64,000 nucleotides of DNA. Source: Gaertneriomyces semiglobifer (lineage: Eukaryota > Chytridiomycota > Chytridiomycetes > Spizellomycetales > Spizellomycetaceae). The stretch covers positions 62,001 through 126,000 of the forward strand of contig JAHLKF010000006.1 of assembly GCA_025558075.1 (NCBI GenBank), in the 5' to 3' direction. Below the pieces are notes generated by a model. It searched no databases. It was given only the letters and a program-made list of their open reading frames with translations, and was not told the DNA's origin. This document shows, piece by piece, positions 18,101 to 24,698 of the stretch. Every line of letters begins with the position of its first letter. The first letter of the stretch is position 1. Made by a program: the position numbers and the translations under genes.

Positions 18101-18163
18101 CCGCCTTGCGGCGCCTAGCACGCTTTGCTCGCTACGCGAGCGGTTCGGCGAAGCCGAACTTAG
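18096..18163 (-). repeat. 68-bp perfect inverted repeat, right copy
   Basis: Exact reverse complement of 15802-15869. It is followed by another small inverted sequence (GCGCTATAGCGAGCAAAGCG). It overlaps the last codons of the 58-aa gene. Confidence 0.93.
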
Positions 18164-18212
18164 GAGCGCTATAGCGAGCAAAGCGATTTTTTTATTTTCA
18201 ATAAGCTAAAAG

Positions 18213-18749
18213 ATGACTGAAGTGATTGAAAACAAGTCAGTAGATGATACAGTAACTGCTCCAGTACAAGAGGTTGCTACAGAAGCGTCCGTTAGTGTGC
18301 CAGACGCATCGAGTTCAATCGGTGCCCCTAAAGAGGAAAAGAAGAAACGTCCTATGACAGAAAAACAGAAGGCTGCTCTACAGAAAGCGCAGGCTGCTCG
18401 TGGTCAGCGCTTAAGAGATCTTGCTAAGACACAAAAAGAACAAGATGAGCAAAAACGGATTCAAGAAGCCAAGGAATTACTTCAAAAACACAAGGACCGC
18501 ATAAAAATGGAGCGTGAAGCAAAGAAACTTGCAAAGGAATCCAATCCCAGCAAGGATAAAGAGAAGAAGAAGGAGCCTAAGAAGCCGAAGAAATCTGTGT
18601 CCCCAGCCGTTCAAGTTGAAGTACCTTTGCCTAGCAAACTCATAGGACGGATTGAAGAGGAGGAGCCACGACCCAGCCATGTCTTTGCTGTATTCGACGA
18701 TGATAACCCGTATAATGTCATTTTCGGAAGACGACATTCCCGGCACTGA
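18213..18749 (+). CDS. Lysine-rich coiled-coil protein
   Basis: 178 aa. An acidic/Ser-Thr-Val N-terminus (1-45) is followed by a long charged helix (about 46-130) containing PMTEKQKAALQKAQAARGQR, a motif recurring in uncharacterised proteins of large and polinton-like DNA viruses. The C-terminus carries FAVFDDDNPYNVIFGRRHS. The basic helix suggests DNA or capsid-interior binding. It ends 68 bp before the major capsid gene on the same strand. Confidence 0.7.
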   Translation: MTEVIENKSVDDTVTAPVQEVATEASVSVPDASSSIGAPKEEKKKRPMTEKQKAALQKAQAARGQRLRDLAKTQKEQDEQKRIQEAKELLQKHKDRIKMEREAKKLAKESNPSKDKEKKKEPKKPKKSVSPAVQVEVPLPSKLIGRIEEEEPRPSHVFAVFDDDNPYNVIFGRRHSRH

Positions 18750-18810
18750 GCCCAATCCCGGCAGGGACAATGAAATCTTTTTTCTATGTAGAAGCTTAAG
18801 AACTTGAAAG

Positions 18811-18820
18811 TATAAATATG
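18811..18820 (+). promoter_or_regulatory. TATAAAT-ATG element at the capsid gene start
   Basis: TATAAAT abuts the MCP ATG directly. The integrase start is similar on the minus strand (ACTAAATATAAATGG). A TATA-like block touching the ATG resembles the TAAATG late promoters of nucleocytoplasmic DNA viruses rather than a cellular TATA box. Confidence 0.35.
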
Positions 18821-20059
18821 AGTATTGCCCATCAAGTAAGTGGAAGTGTGCATCCTACTATTCCAAGCAATTGGATCTATGCATCGAAGCAGTTTAGCAC
18901 TCATTCCGATGCGATGAATGAGAATATCGTCATTTACCGACCCATGAAGGAAACCTTTTCCTCCAAGACTACGGGCGATGTTATCAAGATAGTTGTCGAC
19001 TCGCCCTCGTCATTTCTCAGACCTCAGAGATCCTACCTGTCTGGAAAAATAACTTGGTATAATGCAGACAATACCGTCAACTCAACAGTAAATAATGCTG
19101 ATGCCGGCGCCATGATGCACTTTCTAGATGCTACCGTGAGAGTCTCAGGGAAGATCGCCGAATCAATAGACAACTATGGAGAACATGTTTCCCAACAATA
19201 TGCTTTTGAATCCGCTGCTAGACGCAAGTACCTTTCTCATCTTGAAGGAGTAGGTAGGGATGACATCTTCCATACCAATGGATCGTTTACTTTCCGGCAT
19301 CACGTCGAATTTGGTGTCATGCAGCCAACAAACGGCAATCCGATGCCTCTGTGTCTACTTCCCGGTCAAGCGATCGAGTTGTCCTTCACTCTGAACAGTC
19401 CTCATATGGCAGCAACCAATGCTGCAACCGGTGCGTACTTTACTGTGAGTGACATTAGATATGTAGCCCAACTCGTTACACCCCATGCTGATTTCCTCGC
19501 ATCTGCATGGGAAGGTATCCGTAAAGGTCATTATCTTGAGTACGACTACGTCGCCACAACACAGACTTTCAACAATGGAAATGGCGCAACGATCAACCAG
19601 TTTATCATTCCTCTGGCCAATTCTCGCGTGGTGGGCTTAACTCATCGCTTTAGAGACGACAGTAAGTATCAGGCAAACACTGGAGATAAATCTCTCATAT
19701 ATGACACTGCAAACCTGAAATCTTGGAGATATCAGTTAGGTGGATGGAGGTTGCTTTTAACCGAGGATTTTAAGATCGAGGATGCTATGATTTCCGGTGC
19801 ATTGAGTGTCAACGACAATGCCTCTTATGCAGCCGAAGATGTAGACCTAGACAATTACATGACAAAGAAGTTTACCTTGAGATGCTCATTCCAATCGAGT
19901 GACAAAGATGTGGCGTCTGCATTGAACCTCATCGGTACTGACGGAAACCTTCGATTCGTCTGTGAGTTTTCTGCTCCACTGCCAACTACTACCGCATTGA
20001 TTACCAGTGTCTTCACACACAGGACACTCCTAATCGGCGCGACCGTGGATATCATTTAA
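18818..20059 (+). CDS. Major capsid protein, double-jelly-roll type
   Basis: 413 aa. The sequence has PLV/virophage MCP features: beta-rich throughout, an early strand-turn SYLSGKITWYNAD, a central MPLCLLPGQAIELSFTL, then in the second jelly roll WRYQLGGWRLLL followed by an Asn/Asp-rich loop, and a hydrophobic C-terminus (HRTLLIGATVDII). The length matches PLV-type MCPs, shorter than many virophage and mimivirus ones. It lies in the capsid/packaging block with the penton-like and ATPase genes. The fold is inferred from sequence pattern; structure prediction would settle it. Confidence 0.85.
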   Translation: MSIAHQVSGSVHPTIPSNWIYASKQFSTHSDAMNENIVIYRPMKETFSSKTTGDVIKIVVDSPSSFLRPQRSYLSGKITWYNADNTVNSTVNNADAGAMMHFLDATVRVSGKIAESIDNYGEHVSQQYAFESAARRKYLSHLEGVGRDDIFHTNGSFTFRHHVEFGVMQPTNGNPMPLCLLPGQAIELSFTLNSPHMAATNAATGAYFTVSDIRYVAQLVTPHADFLASAWEGIRKGHYLEYDYVATTQTFNNGNGATINQFIIPLANSRVVGLTHRFRDDSKYQANTGDKSLIYDTANLKSWRYQLGGWRLLLTEDFKIEDAMISGALSVNDNASYAAEDVDLDNYMTKKFTLRCSFQSSDKDVASALNLIGTDGNLRFVCEFSAPLPTTTALITSVFTHRTLLIGATVDII

Positions 20060-20282
20060 ATTTCTCTACATTGATATCAAGTGAAAATGTTTAAAGCTGA
20101 AAAATTGTCTTTCCATGAAATCACAAATTAAGTAGATCCGCCGGATCATCCAAGACGTCGAGGATCACTACGATAGGTGCGTTTGTGACGATTCGATTCA
20201 GCGTTGCGCTGTCGAGCAATTGTAGATCAATGGATGACAAACTTTGCTCGCCGGTCTCGAAGAACCGGTCACTTGGGTTTGT

Positions 20283-20870
20283 CTATGTCACGACATCAGA
20301 AAAATTGTCAGGTGTTATACAGGCAAGAACGTTGATCCCCGAGTTGATGCCAGCAATGTACTGCAGCCTTCCTCCTGCGTAGAGTGTTCTGCTCGTCAAC
20401 AACAACGGTTGACTAGCACTGAGATTGATCGGGAGTGGCATGGTGAATGACTTGCCGTAACCAGTCTCTGACTCTTTACTAGATCCAATCTGAAGGTATA
20501 ACGTTGTTCCCCTGGTCGATTCGAGTATTTTAAAGTCTTTGGTGCCGGTTGTGTAGATCCTCAACCGTTTGGACACATCATCATACGAGGCGGCATACGA
20601 TTGCGTTCCTACCTTCTCCATCGCGGTCTTGATCGCATCCGTTATGGAGACAACAGTGTAGGAGCCTGGAACGATCTTTGCGATCCTCGGCGCTACATCA
20701 CCTTGTTCCGCAAATGCAATTTGGTTGTTAGTCTCATTTGTACTGTCCCAATTTTGAAAGAACGATACACTTACGATACGAAATGCATACATGGTTTGTG
20801 GAGGCCAGATCTGGAAAACGGCATTATCTGTGCCTAGAACCGCCGTATTAAGAATGTACTCTCTCAACAT
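20283..20870 (-). CDS. Penton-like minor capsid protein
   Basis: 195 aa, beta-rich. It contains the pattern KIVPGSYTVVSITDAIKTAM, of the 'PG-Y-hydrophobic-DAI' type seen in minor capsid and penton proteins of polinton-like viruses and adintoviruses. It sits between the MCP and the packaging ATPase but on the opposite strand, and diverges from the ATPase gene with a 37-bp gap. A single jelly roll is expected for a penton. Identification is by position and motif only. Confidence 0.6.
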   Translation of the reverse strand: MLREYILNTAVLGTDNAVFQIWPPQTMYAFRIVSVSFFQNWDSTNETNNQIAFAEQGDVAPRIAKIVPGSYTVVSITDAIKTAMEKVGTQSYAASYDDVSKRLRIYTTGTKDFKILESTRGTTLYLQIGSSKESETGYGKSFTMPLPINLSASQPLLLTSRTLYAGGRLQYIAGINSGINVLACITPDNFSDVVT

Positions 20871-20907
20871 TTTTCCTATGCTTTACATGTTATAGCAAAA
20901 ATAAATC

Positions 20908-21621
20908 ATGGAGATTAAGAAGGTCAAAATACCCAAGGAGCATGACATCAAGATCAAGGATACGACTCCAGATGGATATCCAAAGAAATTCTTTGTCATG
21001 TCGATTATCGGTTCGTCTAGAAGCGGCAAGACAACATGTCAAGTGAATCTCATTGAAAAGTTAGCCTCTTCATATTCTGCAGTGGCCATTTTCACCCCAA
21101 GCATATCTGATCCTATCTGGACATCCCTCAAACGCAAGGACAACATCTACATCAGTCCAACCATTTCGAACAAAGTCCTCTACGATCTATTCGAGAGACA
21201 AAAAGGTCTTTATATCGCGGACAAGAAAACCAATCATCTCTTGATCGTGATAGACGATTACGGCCTCCTAGCAAAGCAAAGTGGTAAGGACGTGAAAAAG
21301 AGTTCAATTGAGGAGATCTCGAGTGGTATCAAGGAAATGCTGGATCTCTTGTATTCACGAGGGCGCCATTTCGGAATCTCGCTCATGTGTAGTTTCCATG
21401 ATACCTTGCAGTGTACACCTCTACAACGAGTAAATGCAACACACTACATATTGTATAGACTGAACAGCAAACAATACGAAAAGATTGCACCAGAGTTACG
21501 ATGTCATCTCACAGAGAAAGAGTTTGTCTCCATGGCTGAAGAGGCGACATCGCAACCTTACAAATTTCTCTATGTGGATCTACGTGCCCATAATAATGAG
21601 GATGTGTTCAAGATTGCCTGA
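20908..21621 (+). CDS. A32/FtsK-HerA-type DNA-packaging ATPase
   Basis: 237 aa. Walker A is GSSRSGKTT at residues 35-43. Walker B is LLIVIDDYG, with acidic residues at 116-117. A conserved SRGRHFGISLMCSF segment follows at about 150, as in vaccinia A32-type ATPases (a sensor/arginine region). The enzyme pumps genome DNA into preformed capsids. It is one of the core genes shared by PLVs, virophages and Polintons and is complete here. The next gene begins 33 bp downstream. Confidence 0.92.
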   Translation: MEIKKVKIPKEHDIKIKDTTPDGYPKKFFVMSIIGSSRSGKTTCQVNLIEKLASSYSAVAIFTPSISDPIWTSLKRKDNIYISPTISNKVLYDLFERQKGLYIADKKTNHLLIVIDDYGLLAKQSGKDVKKSSIEEISSGIKEMLDLLYSRGRHFGISLMCSFHDTLQCTPLQRVNATHYILYRLNSKQYEKIAPELRCHLTEKEFVSMAEEATSQPYKFLYVDLRAHNNEDVFKIA

Positions 21622-21653
21622 AGAGAAAAAATGCGTAGTACAAAGAAAAGGTA

Positions 21654-22118
21654 ATGGCTTCACAATTACCACGAGAAGTACAGGAACAGATCTTGGGTCA
21701 TATTGATGGTGCCTATCTTTTGACGCCATTCTTAAGAAGGAAGCACTTTAAAGAAATGCGCGACAATGTTGAATGGCAACTTAGGTTCCCCACATTGTTA
21801 ACAGAGGCTTCTCATGACGGAGTGCATGTGTCTCTTCTACGCGCGACAAACAATCAACATGTCCATCAGTGGATAACTATCGAGGGCGACGGTGAAGCAT
21901 ATGCGAATACGATTGAACGATACTACCGGCTCGGTCATAATGAGGATTTCGAAATATTCCTTTTTAATACACCACAACGTGGTACAGAGATAACTTCTCC
22001 ACATATATGTGATGTTATAATGGATTGTTGTCATAGAGGAATTTCGCTTTACACAAAAGTGTACACCCGATGGACATTTGAAGATTGCAGAGTTCAGTCA
22101 ACTATCATTGTTATCTGA
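21654..22118 (+). CDS. 154-aa protein with F-box-like N-terminus
   Basis: The N-terminus reads LPREVQEQILGHIDGAYLL, which resembles an F-box or the F-box-like motif found with ankyrin repeats in large DNA viruses. The remainder (VHQWITIEGDGEAYANTIE and CDVIMDCCHRGISLYTK) could be one or two degenerate ankyrin-like repeats. It follows the packaging ATPase on the same strand. If the F-box is real it would link to host SCF ubiquitin ligase; this is a weak call. Confidence 0.5.
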   Translation: MASQLPREVQEQILGHIDGAYLLTPFLRRKHFKEMRDNVEWQLRFPTLLTEASHDGVHVSLLRATNNQHVHQWITIEGDGEAYANTIERYYRLGHNEDFEIFLFNTPQRGTEITSPHICDVIMDCCHRGISLYTKVYTRWTFEDCRVQSTIIVI

Positions 22119-22140
22119 TTTTGTGATTTTCATTCAGCAA

Positions 22141-22182
22141 GTCACGTGACCAAACTGACAGTAACTGAACAGGTCACATGAC
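22141..22182. promoter_or_regulatory. Pair of GTCACGTGAC-like palindromes
   Basis: GTCACGTGAC at 22141-22150 is a perfect palindrome containing an E-box CACGTG. GGTCACATGACC at about 22172-22183 is a near-copy. They lie in the intergenic region upstream of the recombinase gene. A protein-binding site is plausible. Confidence 0.45.
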
Positions 22183-22286
22183 CCATTGAAGACAGAAGGA
22201 AACAAGGATTTAAATGACCTCCTTCAACTCCCGAGATAGCCGCCTAATGCGCAGGACGCGGATTATCGAGAAAAAGGTTTACCTTT

Positions 22287-22367
22287 GTACTCTCGGAAAA
22301 GGCCATTCTATTGCCGGAAAAGACCATTCAATTGCCGGAAAAGTCCTTTCTATTGCCGGAAAAGTTC
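22287..22367 (+). repeat. Four 21-bp iterons upstream of the tyrosine recombinase
   Basis: The unit TCTATTGCCGGAAAAG recurs with a 21-bp period: a degenerate first copy (TCTCGGAAAAG) and three good copies beginning at 22305, 22326 and 22347. Directly repeated iterons in the largest noncoding gap of the right arm could be a replication origin, recombinase binding site or promoter enhancer. Confidence 0.8.
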
Positions 22368-22506
22368 TTTGACCCGAGGGCGAACTCACGCACATTTTGA
22401 GCTATCGATAGCTGTTTTGTTTGTACGGAAAATGCATAAATGGACGCGGTCCGCCCCCTTTTTCTATGCATAGTATCAAACAGCAATCAACAACTAACAA
22501 TCAACA

Positions 22507-24216
22507 ATGAGCGACTTACTGGCGCAGTTGTGGGACAAACTCCTTTCCATCGAAGACAGGCATGAACTACTTGGTGGCTTGGTGAAACGGGACGATCAGG
22601 ATCAGTTCAACCTCCCAACTGCAATCGTTCGTCACGTCTTTAACAAGGAAGTCAGACGGAAAAGACATCCCTCCTTACGTGTTTATATCAATAACAGTGG
22701 CCAAACAGACCCTACACCTTCCCTACAAAACTCTGATCACAATGATTTGCCTCCTACGCCTGGTGCAGAGGATACTCACCCCGACTCTGAAGGGGCTGAC
22801 TCACCTCCTGCGTCGCCTGATACCGATGGCTCTGATGGGGTTGACTCTGTGTTGGACTCTCCCTTGCCGGAATGGCCGGATAGTCCAACTAACCAGGCCA
22901 TCACACTTGATGAGGTCAAACATATTTTGTATTCGCTTTACACACACAAACACGTCAGAAGCAAACCGGTAGAGGGCAGCAGGTCTTCTAAGGTTCCTGG
23001 GGTGGCTGACTATGCCATTCACTGTTACAACACATGGAGGGTTCTATGCGAACTACTGAATAAAACCGAAATAAGCCTCTCAGATATTTTTCCAATGATT
23101 GAGACGACTCTCACCACGACAGCACTCGGAAAGACACCGGAATCTTCCACCGCACAAAAGAAGTTAGCCCATATCTTGACACTGTTTGGCCTCTTCACCA
23201 TTCCCGAAAAAATCCGTTTTTTTGGAAGTATCGGATGTTATGAGGAGCAGCACGCCCTGGTACAAGAATGGTTTTACATCTGTAAGGAGAAGGTGAAAGC
23301 CCGTGATGCTTTTCAGGAACTCACTGATGCCGAAAAAGCACAATGGATTGAGTGGTCAGATCTTTTGAGCCAGTCTGAGAAATTCATCCAGGAGATTCCT
23401 ATCTCTGAGATCACCGATGATGATGACTCTTATACGCTTGCTAGGACGCTTTTCCTACTCTATGTCTATGTCATTGATCATCCCCCCAGACGCCTGGAGG
23501 TGTTCGATCTGATGACAGATGACAGTTTAAAGATCGAGATTGAGTACGACAACAATGCGAACCCGCCAAAACCAGTCAAGATGATCTACAAAGTATACAA
23601 GACATCGGATGTCTATGGTGATTATCATTTCGACCTCTCTGATGATGCCTCGAGGCTTCTAGCCATGCTTGTCAAATGGCAAAGGCAACATGGCAAGAAA
23701 TTTATTCTAGGAAACACCGATGGCGACATAGATAAAACACGTGTCCTTCAGGACAGTTTCAATGCGGTTTGTGGGAAAAGTCTTTCCTGCAACTTGCTCC
23801 GCAAAATCAAAATCAATCATGAAGAACAAGATGGTGGTTTCAAGTTAGCGAAACAGGGTCTGGCACTTGCCACGTTAATGGGACATTCGGTTAATGCCCA
23901 ACAAAACAACTATCTTCGAAACACTGAAAACTTGCAGAGTTCTTCTTCATCCGGCAAACGCAAACGTTCGGATGATGAGGAACAAAAAAAGAGGCAGAAG
24001 ATCATCAAGACCATTCTTCATAAGGAAATTGATCAGTGGGTTGAAAGTCAAGACTATCAAGATCAAGTGAGAGATGGGAAGACACCTCTTTTTCCATGGA
24101 CAAGCGTGCAAAGTCGCCACCCAGAACTTGCTGGCGAACACCGCGATAGCCTTCGCAATGTTGGAAAAAGACATCGCACGGAAGTCATCGAGCAACGGAA
24201 ACCTTCTTCTTCTTGA
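22507..24216 (+). CDS. Tyrosine recombinase/integrase
   Basis: 569 aa. After an N-terminal domain and a Ser/Pro/Asp-rich linker (about 60-125), the C-terminal half has tyrosine-recombinase signatures: Arg 328 in HPPRRLEVFDLM (box I R-x-x-E), NLLRK with Arg 432 (box II, with the usual His replaced by Asn), then LMGHSVNAQQNNYLR with His 460 and the nucleophile Tyr 469 at the standard spacing. A basic tail follows (GKRKRSDDEEQKKRQK). It would cut and rejoin DNA at specific sites. The element also encodes a DDE integrase, so this enzyme may resolve, invert or circularise DNA. Confidence 0.82.
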   Translation: MSDLLAQLWDKLLSIEDRHELLGGLVKRDDQDQFNLPTAIVRHVFNKEVRRKRHPSLRVYINNSGQTDPTPSLQNSDHNDLPPTPGAEDTHPDSEGADSPPASPDTDGSDGVDSVLDSPLPEWPDSPTNQAITLDEVKHILYSLYTHKHVRSKPVEGSRSSKVPGVADYAIHCYNTWRVLCELLNKTEISLSDIFPMIETTLTTTALGKTPESSTAQKKLAHILTLFGLFTIPEKIRFFGSIGCYEEQHALVQEWFYICKEKVKARDAFQELTDAEKAQWIEWSDLLSQSEKFIQEIPISEITDDDDSYTLARTLFLLYVYVIDHPPRRLEVFDLMTDDSLKIEIEYDNNANPPKPVKMIYKVYKTSDVYGDYHFDLSDDASRLLAMLVKWQRQHGKKFILGNTDGDIDKTRVLQDSFNAVCGKSLSCNLLRKIKINHEEQDGGFKLAKQGLALATLMGHSVNAQQNNYLRNTENLQSSSSSGKRKRSDDEEQKKRQKIIKTILHKEIDQWVESQDYQDQVRDGKTPLFPWTSVQSRHPELAGEHRDSLRNVGKRHRTEVIEQRKPSSS

Positions 24217-24349
24217 GTCTGATGTGTGTTCTGGCTATTATTAGCAGCTGTATATAGCACGCGTTTGTCAACGCGCCCAATGTAGTATCTTTCATGTTTG
24301 TATTTGTAGTTGTGTAGGAACAATAAAACGAAACTATTTCCACTTGCCA

Positions 24350-24574
24350 TCAACTGGCTGAAAGCCTTGTGTCCACTTTAGGTACATGACGAAGTGTGAT
24401 TGGCAAGACGGCATTCTCATTGTGATCTAAACCTGACTTGACAATGCGATGTAGAGTTAAATAAGAAACACCCATCAGTTTTGCTAACTGTCGCAGGGAA
24501 GGTACATCATTATACTCTCTCTTCACACCGAAACGCTCAAACGTTGCGTAATACGTATGCTGTGAATGTGGCAT
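24350..24574 (-). CDS. Small HTH DNA-binding protein
   Basis: 74 aa. Residues about 27-46 form a helix-turn-helix (SLRQLAKLMGVSYLTLHRIV). It is divergent from the primase-helicase gene with a shared 124-bp promoter region, and convergent with the recombinase gene. It is a likely regulator of the right-arm genes or a DNA-end binding factor. Confidence 0.65.
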   Translation of the reverse strand: MPHSQHTYYATFERFGVKREYNDVPSLRQLAKLMGVSYLTLHRIVKSGLDHNENAVLPITLRHVPKVDTRLSAS

Positions 24575-24698
24575 TGTTGTATACTTATATATAATAGATG
24601 AAACTTCATTCTTTATATAACCGCACTAGCTTGTATGCGTTTCGTTCCTATTTAAAGATTTGTTGATCACTGGTAAACAACCCCTTGTTTAAAACCTA
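24575..24698. promoter_or_regulatory. Divergent promoter region (HTH gene / primase-helicase)
   Basis: AT-rich. It contains TATATATAATAG near 24591, TTTATATAACC near 24612 and CTATTTAAAG near 24650, which can serve as TATA-type elements in either direction. Confidence 0.5.

Noticed and set aside
22287..22367. CRISPR-like array
   Set aside because: The 21-bp repeats have no unique spacers and the genome is eukaryotic.
22285..22473. 62-codon ORF rich in RKRPFYC repeats
   Set aside because: It is the translation of the 21-bp iterons and lacks any other support.
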